From NCBI GenBank assembly GCA_022778805.1, contig JALFSN010000002.1, positions 124,001 through 188,000 of the forward strand: DNA of 64,000 bases. Direction: 5' to 3'. Origin of the DNA: Arcanobacterium sp. GTDB taxonomy: Bacteria; Actinomycetota; Actinomycetes; Actinomycetales; Actinomycetaceae. A model generated the notes under the pieces. That model made no database searches, was not told the origin of the DNA, and worked only from the letters and a program-made list of their open reading frames with translations. Below are positions 1-8,266 of the stretch, piece by piece; the first letter of the stretch is position 1; each line of letters opens with the position of its first letter. The position numbers and the translations under genes are program-made.

Positions 1-527
1 TTCAGATCCTCGGTGGTCATATCGAGATCGCCTTTGTATCCCTTCTTCTGCTGCAAACCATGCAGCTCATCAGCGAAGAGATCACCGTCGATATCCATCA
101 CGGTCTTGCCGAACATCTGGATGAGGCGGCGGTATGAATCCCAGGCGAAACGCTCATTGTCGCTCTGCTTAGCCAAGCCGAGCACGCTGCTATCATTCAG
201 GCCAATATTGAGCACCGTCTCCATCATGCCTGGCATCGAGAATTTCGCGCCCGAACGCACTGAGACGAGCAACGGATCATCCGCGTTCCCGAGGGTCTTG
301 CCCATCGTCTCTTCCACACCACGGATGGCGGCCGTCACCTCGACGTCGAGGGTGTCTGGCACCTCCCCAGTGTTCAAATAAGCACGGCACGCATCCGTAG
401 TGATGGTGAACCCAGGAGGTACTGGCAACCCGAGTTTCGTCATCTCAGCCAGGTTTGCGCCTTTACCGCCGAGGAGATCTTTCATATCCTTATCGCCCTC
501 GGCAAACTTATACACATATTTCGTCAT
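1..527 (-). CDS. ppdK: Pyruvate, phosphate dikinase, N-terminal part (partial)
   Basis: Only the first 175 codons lie in the window; the rest runs off the left edge. PPDK interconverts pyruvate, ATP and phosphate with PEP, AMP and PPi in the cytoplasm. Translation from the ATG at 525-527 begins MTKYVYKF and carries the nucleotide-binding signatures GGKGANLAEM (residues 20-29) and LPVPPGFTIT, then VSVRSGAKFSMPGMM near residues 90-105. This last motif is typical of PPDK rather than PEP synthase. No frameshift is seen in the visible part. The gene runs in the same direction as moaC downstream of the intervening 139 bp, but nothing links it functionally to the molybdenum genes. Family assignment is firm; the completeness of the gene cannot be judged. 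Confidence 0.9.
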   Translation of the reverse strand, partial: MTKYVYKFAEGDKDMKDLLGGKGANLAEMTKLGLPVPPGFTITTDACRAYLNTGEVPDTLDVEVTAAIRGVEETMGKTLGNADDPLLVSVRSGAKFSMPGMMETVLNIGLNDSSVLGLAKQSDNERFAWDSYRRLIQMFGKTVMDIDGDLFADELHGLQQKKGYKGDLDMTTEDL

Positions 528-666
528 TACGTTTTGCCCTTCGTTGGGATTATCCCATTATGCTCTTGAAGCAGCGCAAGCACGCTCCATTGGGCAATTT
601 TACTTTATTTTGGGTCTTGAGGCCTATCCCGTGGGAAGATTCACCGTATTCTCGCTATTCTCGCTT

Positions 667-1182
667 TTACGCATTCGCCGCAGGCTCGTACCCCTCCCGC
701 CACCAATCGCCCGAGCGCCCACCGGCCTTGTGAATAATTTTGCACTCAGTAATCTCAGCGCTGCGATCCACGCCTTTGACCATATCGACAATGGCCAACG
801 CCGCCACCGAAACGGCCGTGAGTGCCTCCATCTCTACGCCGGTGCGATCAGCCGTCCGCACTTCAGCTTTTATGGCCACGTAATCCGCTTCAAGCGCCAC
901 GTCTACGCGCGCTCCATGCACTCCGATTGCGTGTGCCAGCGGGAGCAACTGCGGCACCCGTTTGGCTGCTTGGATTCCCGCAATTCTCGCCACTGCCAGC
1001 ACGTCCCCCTTGGGCACCGTGCCATCGCGCAATGCGCACATCACTCTCTCAGAGCATCGCACGGTGCCGATTGCCGTGGCCGTTCGCACCGTCGGCTGCT
1101 TCGCCGTCACGTCCACCATATAGGCCGCGCCTGCCTCATTGAGATGCGTCAGTGCCACTGATTCCTCTTTGCGCTCTCCCAC
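667..1182 (-). CDS. moaC: Cyclic pyranopterin monophosphate synthase MoaC
   Basis: Second step of molybdenum cofactor synthesis: converts the cyclic GTP product of MoaA into cyclic pyranopterin monophosphate. The 171-residue protein has the usual family length. Visible motifs are MVDV (22-25), KGDVLAVARIAGI (58-70), the His of LLPLAHAI (H84) and the active-site block near K136 in IVDMVKGVDR followed by CKIIHKAGGRSGDW. The usual LCHP around the histidine reads LAHA here, but the His is kept. The GTG start at 1182 is preceded by GGGAGG at a good distance. It lies downstream of moeA on the same strand, with a 224-bp gap that shows no gene. Confidence 0.93.
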   Translation of the reverse strand: MGERKEESVALTHLNEAGAAYMVDVTAKQPTVRTATAIGTVRCSERVMCALRDGTVPKGDVLAVARIAGIQAAKRVPQLLPLAHAIGVHGARVDVALEADYVAIKAEVRTADRTGVEMEALTAVSVAALAIVDMVKGVDRSAEITECKIIHKAGGRSGDWWREGYEPAANA

Positions 1183-1406
1183 TGTGCCTCCCTTGTGTCC
1201 CTTATGATCTGCACGCCTTTGATCTGCATGCCTCTGTAGAATCTGTAAAATCTGTAAACTTTCCTGCGCTCTCGCGTCTCACGCTCCCACATCCTTGCAG
1301 CGCCGCTTTCCCGCTACCATGCCCTGAGATCGCTTCATGCCTTGAAGTAGTGTCTGCGTATTATTCTCGGCGTGGTAGCACGTGCATTCCGCGCTCATAG
1401 CCGCGC

Positions 1407-2627
1407 TCACAGCCACAGCACGCGCACAGCGTCTCCGGCGCGCATCCACTCTTGGTCGGCCGGCGTCACAGCTAGCAGTTCTGCTTGTGGCAACGAGCCA
1501 ATGAGATGCGATCCCGAGCCGCCGCGAGATGCTGGCAACACTCCGTCGTCACCGAGTACAGCTGGCAAAAACTGGGTGCGACCAAGCTTGTGTTTCCAGT
1601 CTGTGCCAGCTACAGCCCAGGCAAACAGGCTCTCGAAGCTGTGCGGTTCCTTCCCCTGCAGAATGTCGAGCAGCGGCAGGCCAAAGAGCTGCATAGAGAC
1701 GAACACGCTCACCGGATTTCCTGGCAAACACAGCACTGGTTTACCATCCACGAGCCCCCATCCCTGCGGTTTGCCAGGTTGCATTTTCACTTTCTCAAAA
1801 TGCAGCCCACGCTCTCGTAACGCCGCTTTCACCACGTCAAACGCCCCTGCGCTCACCCCGCCGGTGGTTATCACGCAGTCATTGGAGTGCACCAGATCGT
1901 CAAAAACGTCGAGAAAGCGACCGACGCTATCAGAGTATTCACCACGGCGATCGGGCACAGCTCCGTGCTCAGCGAGCATTGCCGCCACCATGTAGGAATT
2001 GGAATCTGGGATGTGCCCTGAGCACAGCGAGACGCCAGGCTCAGTGAGTTCACTTCCGGTAGCTAGCACCCCCACGTTCACGCGTGGGTGCACCCTGACC
2101 GCACCATAGCCAAGAGCTGCAAGCGCCCCGATATGTGCACCGCTGAGCACTGTGCCCGCTGAAAACACACAATCGCCAGGAGCGACGTCTTCCCCTGCTG
2201 AGCGCACATTTTCTCCCACATTCACGCGCGCGGTGGGTACGATGGCCGCCGGAAGTTCTGGCTGCATATTGGCACTTTGCCCGCCCTCCGTGTTCTCCAC
2301 CGTCAGCACGGCATCTGCCCCTGCTGGTAGCGGAGCACCCGTCATAATGCGAATCGCGGTGCCAGGGCGAAGTTCCAGGGATGACGTCGATCCAGCCGGA
2401 ACATCTGCTTGCAGCGCTACTGTATGCCCAGGGACGACGTCTGCAGCACGTACAGCAAAGCCATCCATGGCAGAATTCGTAAACGGCGGAATCGCGTAGC
2501 GCGCCTGCACATCCTCTGCCAGCACTAATGTATCTGCCTCCCACAGGGGAACCGACTTAGCAGGGATGGCCGCCCCCATCCCCATCACGTCTCTATAATG
2601 CTGTTCAATACTCTTGAGCTCTGCCAT
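1407..2627 (-). CDS. moeA: Molybdopterin molybdotransferase MoeA
   Basis: Inserts molybdate into adenylylated molybdopterin, the final step making active Moco. The 406-residue length fits the family. The N-terminal half carries the MoeA signature FTNSAMDGFAVRAADV and a PAGADAVLTVENT stretch. The central MoCF-binding fold shows ITTGGVSAGAFDVV (the TTGGVS loop) and GKPQGWG, followed by CLPGNPVSVF. The C-terminal domain is complete. The ATG at 2627 follows GGAGATGAAAG. It is flanked by moeB and moaC on the same strand with roughly 100-220 bp gaps, so it may be co-transcribed but is not translationally coupled. Confidence 0.95.
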   Translation of the reverse strand: MAELKSIEQHYRDVMGMGAAIPAKSVPLWEADTLVLAEDVQARYAIPPFTNSAMDGFAVRAADVVPGHTVALQADVPAGSTSSLELRPGTAIRIMTGAPLPAGADAVLTVENTEGGQSANMQPELPAAIVPTARVNVGENVRSAGEDVAPGDCVFSAGTVLSGAHIGALAALGYGAVRVHPRVNVGVLATGSELTEPGVSLCSGHIPDSNSYMVAAMLAEHGAVPDRRGEYSDSVGRFLDVFDDLVHSNDCVITTGGVSAGAFDVVKAALRERGLHFEKVKMQPGKPQGWGLVDGKPVLCLPGNPVSVFVSMQLFGLPLLDILQGKEPHSFESLFAWAVAGTDWKHKLGRTQFLPAVLGDDGVLPASRGGSGSHLIGSLPQAELLAVTPADQEWMRAGDAVRVLWL

Positions 2628-2731
2628 CTTTCATCTCCATTGCGTTAGATTCAGCCTCGTAGGGTTATAGGATTTTATAAGGATGTTTGCAGCCCGCAGC
2701 AGGAACGAGAAGAGCTACGGCTCTGAGCGCA

Positions 2732-3508
2732 TTACGGTGCGTAGTGCACCGTCCGCACACTGCCTCGCCGCGCATCCACAAGTGCCACCATCCCCACGAG
2801 CAGCTCACCGAATCCCCCTATGAGCTTTAATGTCTCTCCTGCCATCATAGAGCCAGTTATTCCGCACAGGGGCCCGAAAGTGCCGATGATATGCGGATCG
2901 TCCGTCTGACTCTGCTGTGGCTCTACAGGGTAGAGATCTCTCAGTGACCCCTCCACCCGAGTGCCGCGTTTGCCATCCTCATAGCCATGACCGAACACAC
3001 TCACTTGCCCGTAAAATCCTGCCACTGCTCCCCATATCACCGGCACGTGATACTCTACGCAGACAGCATCAATCAGGTAGCGGGTGGAGAAATTATCTGA
3101 GCAGTCGAGCACGGCATCCCAGCCATGCAAGGTATCGTGGGCATGTGCGGCATCGAGCCGCTGCGGCATCGCCACCGCGTGCACCAGCGGATTTAACGCC
3201 GTCACCGCTTGGGCAGCGCTCATAGCCTTGCCTGTGCCCGCGCCAGCGTCATGATGGATGACTTGCCGGTGTAGATTTGCCTCGGCCACGACGTCATTAT
3301 CAATGATGCCGATGGTGCCGACGCCAGCACCTGCCAGATAGAGCAGCGCCGGTGATCCTAGGCCACCCGCACCCACTACTAGCACTCGCGCTTCACTAAT
3401 AGCTCTCTGCCCACGCTCGCCAAAATCTGCGAGTTTCATCTGCTGCATGTATCGATCATTTCGCACCACATGGCGATTATATGGCTCCTTGCCGTGCCGC
3501 CGAGCCAT
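2732..3508 (-). CDS. moeB: MoeB/ThiF/HesA-type adenylyltransferase
   Basis: Adenylates the C-terminal Gly-Gly of a sulfur carrier such as MoaD (encoded at 5615-5953) so that it can receive sulfur. The Rossmann nucleotide-binding motif VVGAGGLGSPALLYLAGAGV and the following acidic IIDNDVV plus the NLHRQ arginine are present. Later come LDCSDNFSTRYLID and the C-terminal GPLCGITGSMMAGETLKL block. No rhodanese domain is attached. The longest reading frame starts at 3622 and would overlap the divergent mogA-moaE start. I prefer the ATG at 3506-3508, which still includes the family's YNRH(V)V region. Whether it serves MoaD only or also a ThiS-like carrier cannot be told from sequence. Confidence 0.85.
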   Translation of the reverse strand: MARRHGKEPYNRHVVRNDRYMQQMKLADFGERGQRAISEARVLVVGAGGLGSPALLYLAGAGVGTIGIIDNDVVAEANLHRQVIHHDAGAGTGKAMSAAQAVTALNPLVHAVAMPQRLDAAHAHDTLHGWDAVLDCSDNFSTRYLIDAVCVEYHVPVIWGAVAGFYGQVSVFGHGYEDGKRGTRVEGSLRDLYPVEPQQSQTDDPHIIGTFGPLCGITGSMMAGETLKLIGGFGELLVGMVALVDARRGSVRTVHYAP

Positions 3509-3605
3509 ATCACCACATTGGCCACATTCTCTGCGCGTTTCTCTCCAGGCAATCTCCTTTCGCCCATCAACGTGCAATCTCTCCTCGCCCCCATAAAATG
3601 GATAT

Positions 3606-4694
3606 GTGCATACACAATCCATTCACTTTGGCGTCATCACCGTGAGTGACCGATCTGCTCGCGGCGAGCGGGACGATCGCTCCGGCACTCTCGCCCAGAG
3701 CATGCTCTCCGAACTTGGGACCGTCTCCTCATATGCCGTAGTGCCCGATGGGCTAGCATCTGTGCAAGATGCGATTCATGACGCCATGAAAGCTGGAGCC
3801 ACAGTTATTCTCACGACTGGAGGCACCGGCATTACGCGCCGCGATTTCACCCCGCAGGCTGTCAGCGGCATTCTTTCTTACCAAACGCCAGGGATTCCAG
3901 CCCTTATCCAGAGCGAATCACGGGTTTCTACAGCTGCCCTCAGCCGCTCGATAGCCGGCGTGATTGATGACGGCGTCACCCGAGCATTCGTGGTATGCCT
4001 CCCTGGCTCTCCTAATGCCGTAGCCGAGGGAATCCACACGCTCCGTCCACTTTTCGCGCACATCGACGATCAGCTGCATGACGGCGATCACGAACCAGCA
4101 CTTGGGGAGCACGCTGAGCATTCCTCACGTGCTGAGCACTCTCCACACGCTGAGCCTCTGCATCACCATGAGCATGAGCTGCCATCGCCGTCAGCAAACC
4201 CGCATCACCATTTTTCCGGCCATGCCGCAGCCACCTTTGCGCTACAACACCATCACAGCGCTACTCTTCATGCCGGAGAAGTCGTGCTTTCCGACGTCAC
4301 GAGCAGCCCCATTGATATGGCACATCTGGAGCAGATCGTCAGAGATGATGCCGCCGGAGCCGTGCTGAGTTTTTGCGGACGAGTGCGGAATCATGATGAG
4401 GGAGAGAGCGTGACGAGCATCGACTATTCCGCGCACCCTAGTGCTCCCGATACTTTGGCAGCTATCGCTGCAGACGTAGCTAGAGAGCACGCCGCCTACA
4501 AAATTGCTGTGCAACACCGCTACGGCCACTTGAACATTGGTGATATCGCTTTGGGGGCAACCGTGAGCGCCGCTCACCGGCAAGACGCATTCCAAGCGCT
4601 AGAAGCTCTCATTGAGCGCGTCAAGATGGAGTTGCCCATCTGGAAGAAGCAGACCTTTACCGACGGCAGCTCACAGTGGAGCGGTATGGCGTAG
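3606..4694 (+). CDS. MogA/MoaB-like domain fused to MoaE (molybdopterin synthase large subunit) through a His-rich linker
   Basis: Two cofactor enzymes in one 362-residue chain. Residues 1-155 are a MogA/MoaB adenylyltransferase domain with ITVSDRSARGERDDRSG, TGGTGITRRD (71-80) and the CLPGSPNAVAEG loop. Residues 226-362 are MoaE, with LSFCGRVRNHDEG, HRYGHLNIGD, a conserved AHRQDAF and the catalytic KMELPIWKKQ near the end. The linker (156-225) contains 18 histidines, including three HHH triplets. The GTG at 3606 is the only good in-frame start and has no strong ribosome site. No other moaE is seen, so this domain should partner the free MoaD. The 3' end overlaps mobA on the opposite strand by 24 bp. 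MogA-MoaE fusions occur in actinobacteria; the His-rich spacer is the unusual part. Confidence 0.9.
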   Translation: MHTQSIHFGVITVSDRSARGERDDRSGTLAQSMLSELGTVSSYAVVPDGLASVQDAIHDAMKAGATVILTTGGTGITRRDFTPQAVSGILSYQTPGIPALIQSESRVSTAALSRSIAGVIDDGVTRAFVVCLPGSPNAVAEGIHTLRPLFAHIDDQLHDGDHEPALGEHAEHSSRAEHSPHAEPLHHHEHELPSPSANPHHHFSGHAAATFALQHHHSATLHAGEVVLSDVTSSPIDMAHLEQIVRDDAAGAVLSFCGRVRNHDEGESVTSIDYSAHPSAPDTLAAIAADVAREHAAYKIAVQHRYGHLNIGDIALGATVSAAHRQDAFQALEALIERVKMELPIWKKQTFTDGSSQWSGMA

Positions 4695-5567
4695 CAACTG
4701 CAGCAGTTCGGAATGCTCCTGAAATCGGCGTGCCAGCCGCTGAGCGCCAGCCTCATTATCGACATCGACACAGAATTCCTGCCGGTCTATAACGAAACCG
4801 AGCTGCAGAGTGCTAAATGCCGAACGGATAGAACGATTCCGTTCATAGCGCATGCGCCGCAGCGCTCCCAGCCGATACGCACCCAGCGCATAGTGGATAG
4901 ATCGGTGTGGCGCTGGCTGCGCCGATGCTATTGGCGGGAGAATATCCGCCCGCAGCGCCGGTATCTTCTGTTGGAGTGACACCTGAGCGGCAGATGAGGA
5001 GTACGCCTGCGGCATAAGCTGGTCTCGCGCGTCGGCGGTGACTGGCACGACGCCGTCGTAGCGCACGCTATCACAACCTGCATCGGCGCAATCCATACCC
5101 GCGCCGCTGTAGTCCATATCGGCGCCGTGGGCATCACTGCTCGCGCAATCGCCGCGATAGGCTCCACGTTCTCCATCGTCCGCTGGCCACACTTCGCACA
5201 GCTCTCTCCATAGCAGCGGAGCCAGCGGCGCATCGCACGTGGTGAGCGCTACCAATGCATGATCGGGAAGATCGCGAAGGGCGACGATGCCGGCACCAAT
5301 TCCAGCTAGCGGGCCGCCCAACGGCGGATCTTCTAAGACCCGCCGCACCGATGGGGGAACAGCGACGTCCGCGGGAGCAACCGCGACGATCTGCCCGCTG
5401 AAATGCACCGCCTGCATACTTCCCAGCAGAAGATCGAGCAGCCGCACCCCACACACGCGGTAGTCCGGTTTACTCACTCCGCCAAGCCGTGCGCCCGTGC
5501 CACCCGCGAGAATAATGCAGCCAGCAAGCGCTGCCGGCACTGCCGGCGTCATTTCCTTAATCGTCAT
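4671..5567 (-). CDS. mobA: Molybdenum cofactor guanylyltransferase MobA-like
   Basis: Couples GMP to Moco to give the guanine dinucleotide form used by the DMSO-reductase-family enzymes encoded here. The N-terminus holds the nucleotidyltransferase signature CIILAGGTGARLGGVSKPD, and DPPLGGPLAGIGAG and TTCDAPL follow. At 298 residues it is about 100 longer than typical MobA. Part of the excess is a low-complexity Asp/Gly/Ala/Cys insert at about residues 145-175. The C-terminal VDVDNEAGAQRL corresponds to the usual INTPEDL-type ending. Its 3' end overlaps the convergent mogA-moaE gene by 24 bp. moaD begins 47 bp upstream on the same strand, so moaA-moaD-mobA probably form one transcript. Confidence 0.85.
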   Translation of the reverse strand: MTIKEMTPAVPAALAGCIILAGGTGARLGGVSKPDYRVCGVRLLDLLLGSMQAVHFSGQIVAVAPADVAVPPSVRRVLEDPPLGGPLAGIGAGIVALRDLPDHALVALTTCDAPLAPLLWRELCEVWPADDGERGAYRGDCASSDAHGADMDYSGAGMDCADAGCDSVRYDGVVPVTADARDQLMPQAYSSSAAQVSLQQKIPALRADILPPIASAQPAPHRSIHYALGAYRLGALRRMRYERNRSIRSAFSTLQLGFVIDRQEFCVDVDNEAGAQRLARRFQEHSELLQLLRHTAPL

Positions 5568-5614
5568 ATCCCTAGCGTATCTAGCGAGCGGCCTCTTCTG
5601 CCGAAATCCATCCC

Positions 5615-5953
5615 TCAGCCCCCTGCAAAGGGAGGCAAGACATCGAGAGATGCCGAGGGCAGCAACTCGTCATCCGCAGTTACTGCGCGCCCATGAATGA
5701 CGAACGCACACACAGCGATCCGCTGAGCAAAGTCATCCCCATGTTTCTCCCGCAATGCCTGCACGACATCTGCGAGCACAGGGCTCTCCATGGGCAGCTC
5801 CACCACCTCACTATCCACTCCAGCGGCGTCAGCAATGCCGGCGAAGTACTGCACTCTTACGCTGGCAGCAGGTGACTGCTCTCCCCCACGCAAACCGTGC
5901 ACGTGCGAGCCTGATATGGGTGCACGTGGCACATCCGGCCTCACAGCTCCCAT
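5615..5953 (-). CDS. moaD: Molybdopterin synthase small subunit / sulfur carrier MoaD
   Basis: Carries the thiocarboxylate sulfur that MoaE transfers to precursor Z. The 112-residue protein has a ubiquitin-like body (VRVQYFAGIADAAG through DVLPPFAGG) and ends in the required Gly-Gly. An N-terminal extension of about 32 residues precedes the fold, so a later start is possible. However, the ATG at 5953 has an excellent AGGAGGG ribosome site 7 bases upstream. That site lies inside the last codons of moaA, where GGA GGG encodes MoaA's terminal Gly-Gly, so the two genes are tightly coupled (4 bp between the moaA stop and this start). Confidence 0.9.
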   Translation of the reverse strand: MGAVRPDVPRAPISGSHVHGLRGGEQSPAASVRVQYFAGIADAAGVDSEVVELPMESPVLADVVQALREKHGDDFAQRIAVCAFVIHGRAVTADDELLPSASLDVLPPFAGG

Positions 5954-5957
5954 CTTT

Positions 5958-7091
5958 TTACCCTCCTATTGAGCTCATCGTACGTTCCGGCGGCACGAAA
6001 TCCGGATCATCCATGCCGTGACTCTTCGGCTTTGCCCACATGCGAGTCTGCCACGCGCGCATAATATCCTCATCACTCGCCCCCGAACGCAGCAATTCAC
6101 GCAGGTTCGTCTCAGAGTCAGAAAACAGGCAGGAGCGAATAGAGCCGTCAGCCGTGAGGCGAGTGCGATCGCACTGCCCGCAAAATGGATCACTCACAGA
6201 GCTGATGAACCCCACCATCCCAGCCGGATGAAAGACTCCTTGATACCAGCCAGCAGCCACATTCCACAGCTGCGCCGGAGCGCTTCCCCGCTCAGCAGCC
6301 GAGATGGGAGTCACGTCAAAATCTTCTCGAAGCCGCGCAATGAGCTCATCTCCACGCACCACGGCGTCACGCCGCCACCCATCTCGCGGCCCGAGCGGCA
6401 TGTACTCGATAAACCGCACCGTGACTCCCTCACTAAGACCAAATGCCACGAGATCCGCAGCCGAGCGATCATTCACTCCCCGCATCAGCACAGCGTTAAT
6501 TTTCACCGGATCCAGCCCCGCCCTGCGAGCCGCCTTAATTCCAGCCACCGCCTCAGCAAAGTGCTGACGGCGGGCAATATGCACGTACTCATCTTCGTGT
6601 ATGGAATCAAGGGAGATATTCACTCTGCGCAATCCGGCATTTTTTAGCGCTCGCACACGCTTATCCAAGCCAATACCGTTGGTGGTGAGCGCAATATCTG
6701 GTGACGCCGGAGTGTCATCTACTCCGGCTATCGGGCTGCTAGCGCCGCTGCACCCGTCACTAGCGTCGCTGTGTCCATCATGCCTACGTTCCCCACTGTG
6801 CCCGTCGCTCTCGCCGCCTACCGTCATCTCAGAGGTGGCGGCAATAATCTCTTCCAGTCCGCTGCGGAGCAGCGGCTCTCCTCCAGTGAAACGCACCGTA
6901 GAGATGCCGAGCTTCTCCACCCCGATACGCACCAGGCGAATGACCTCGTTATCCGTGAGCAGATGACGAGCCGGCATGAACGACACCCCGTTTTCTGGCA
7001 TACAGTAGCTGCAGCGCAGATTACAGCGATCCGTGAGCGAGACTCGCATATCGCGCGCTACTCTGCCGAACCGATCTACTAATCTCGCCAT
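5958..7091 (-). CDS. moaA: GTP 3',8-cyclase MoaA (radical SAM)
   Basis: First step of Moco synthesis; cyclises GTP by radical chemistry. The N-terminal radical-SAM cluster motif is DRCNLRCSYC (Cys 23, 27, 30 from the chosen start). The second [4Fe-4S] site is DPFCGQCDRTRLTADG with SCLFS. The C-terminal GG that is essential in MoaA is present (ends SSIGG). I chose the ATG at 7089-7091 because it leaves 17 bp to the upstream Fe-S gene, whereas the longest frame (7145) would overlap it. A Gly/Ser/Asp/His-rich insert at about residues 105-140 is not usual in the family and resembles inserts in neighbouring proteins. Confidence 0.93.
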   Translation of the reverse strand: MARLVDRFGRVARDMRVSLTDRCNLRCSYCMPENGVSFMPARHLLTDNEVIRLVRIGVEKLGISTVRFTGGEPLLRSGLEEIIAATSEMTVGGESDGHSGERRHDGHSDASDGCSGASSPIAGVDDTPASPDIALTTNGIGLDKRVRALKNAGLRRVNISLDSIHEDEYVHIARRQHFAEAVAGIKAARRAGLDPVKINAVLMRGVNDRSAADLVAFGLSEGVTVRFIEYMPLGPRDGWRRDAVVRGDELIARLREDFDVTPISAAERGSAPAQLWNVAAGWYQGVFHPAGMVGFISSVSDPFCGQCDRTRLTADGSIRSCLFSDSETNLRELLRSGASDEDIMRAWQTRMWAKPKSHGMDDPDFVPPERTMSSIGG

Positions 7092-7108
7092 GCGTCTATG
7101 ATAACGAT

Positions 7109-8266
7109 CTACTGCCCAGAGGGCAGCTTGAAACGACGCGCCCATATGCGTGCCATATCGCCAGTTTTCACCGATTCAAAAGGGTGAGTCTGCCGGTAGC
7201 TACACAGCGCACACAGCTCTCCCTCGCGCACATCATAGCGGGCGGAGCACTGCGGACACCGGCGGGTGCGCACGCTGGCGAGGACACGTGTAGGCTCGGT
7301 ATCTAGCTCCGCCCAGCTTATAGTTCCCTGCTGCTGAGAAAGCGCCCCTATCGGACACTGCACAATGCATTGCCGGCATCCTCGACACTTCGTGCGCTCA
7401 TGCATGAGCAGACTCATCCGACTGCTCGAATCCATGCTCGGTTCAGTATCAGGCCGCAGTGCTATGGTGAGTGCGTTTTTACCGCACACGTGTACGCACA
7501 CTCCGCATGCATTGCACCGCGTTGCTAGCAAAGAGATCGCTTCCACGCCAGCAGCGCTACGGTTACCAGCATTATCAGTACCAGCATCATTAGCCCTGCT
7601 CGTGCCACCAGCAGCCCCGGTGTCATCAGCGCGATCGACCTCATCGCCATTGTCAGCACCACCAGTGCTTTCCAAGCCTCCGCCTTGAGCACCGCCACTG
7701 CGCAGATCACCAGCAGCACCAACGTTGTTGGCAGCTTGATCTGAGATACGGGCAGCTTGATCTGAGAGCTCCGATATACCAGCATTCAGCCCCACCAGCT
7801 CAAGAGCTTGGCGCGTGCGTTCCATGGCGTCTGCATGAATGTCGATTGGCGTGTGGGCGTACAAAGCAAACAACGCTCTACGAGGAAACGGAACCGCCCC
7901 AACTCTCACCATCTCGCCCCGTCGCTGCCAACGGCGACGGGGCTGGCCAGAATTTTTATTACCAGCGGTATACCACTGCACGCGCCCGAGGCTCAGCTGC
8001 TGCCATCCGCGCACCCGTTGGCGCACTCGTTGCGGATGCTCTGTACACGGCACAATGACGGCGCGCTGCACCCCGAAAGCGAAGAGCTGCACCAACAGCC
8101 CTGGATGGGCATCCGCCAGGCAGCCATTCCACACCACGCCCAGTTCATGGCGTTCTAAAGCCGGCATCTCGGTATGTTCGCAGCAGAGCACCACACTCGG
8201 GTATGGATCGTGGGCGGCGAGCCATCGCAACAGAGCCTGCACATCGGCGTCACTCATCGTCGTCAC
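7109..8266 (-). CDS. Multidomain Fe-S protein: Cys-containing N-domain, RR motif, two 4Fe-4S sites, zinc ribbon
   Basis: 385 residues, not assigned to a named family. Order seen: an N-terminal domain with C28-C29, C49 and C74 (VVLCCEH, WNGCLAD, IVPCTEH); an internal twin-arginine motif FPRRALFALYAHTP (R129-R130); an Ala/Gly/Asp-rich stretch (170-240) that includes a short tandem repeat; two ferredoxin sites (C251/254/257/261 and C294/297/300/304); and a C-x2-C...C-x2-C ribbon (C337/340/352/355). It overlaps the TorD-type chaperone gene by 17 bp and precedes moaA. The gene at 20874-22640 has the same layout beside the other Mo-enzyme operon. I infer an electron-transfer or assembly role for these reductases; the N-domain vaguely recalls hydrogenase/heterodisulfide delta subunits. 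The start may be the GTG at 8266 or the ATG at 8257. Confidence 0.8.
   Translation of the reverse strand: MTTMSDADVQALLRWLAAHDPYPSVVLCCEHTEMPALERHELGVVWNGCLADAHPGLLVQLFAFGVQRAVIVPCTEHPQRVRQRVRGWQQLSLGRVQWYTAGNKNSGQPRRRWQRRGEMVRVGAVPFPRRALFALYAHTPIDIHADAMERTRQALELVGLNAGISELSDQAARISDQAANNVGAAGDLRSGGAQGGGLESTGGADNGDEVDRADDTGAAGGTSRANDAGTDNAGNRSAAGVEAISLLATRCNACGVCVHVCGKNALTIALRPDTEPSMDSSSRMSLLMHERTKCRGCRQCIVQCPIGALSQQQGTISWAELDTEPTRVLASVRTRRCPQCSARYDVREGELCALCSYRQTHPFESVKTGDMARIWARRFKLPSGQ

Noticed and set aside
400-1161. Long plus-strand open frame over moaC and ppdK
   Set aside because: It is the opposite-strand shadow of recognisable ppdK and moaC and has no family features.
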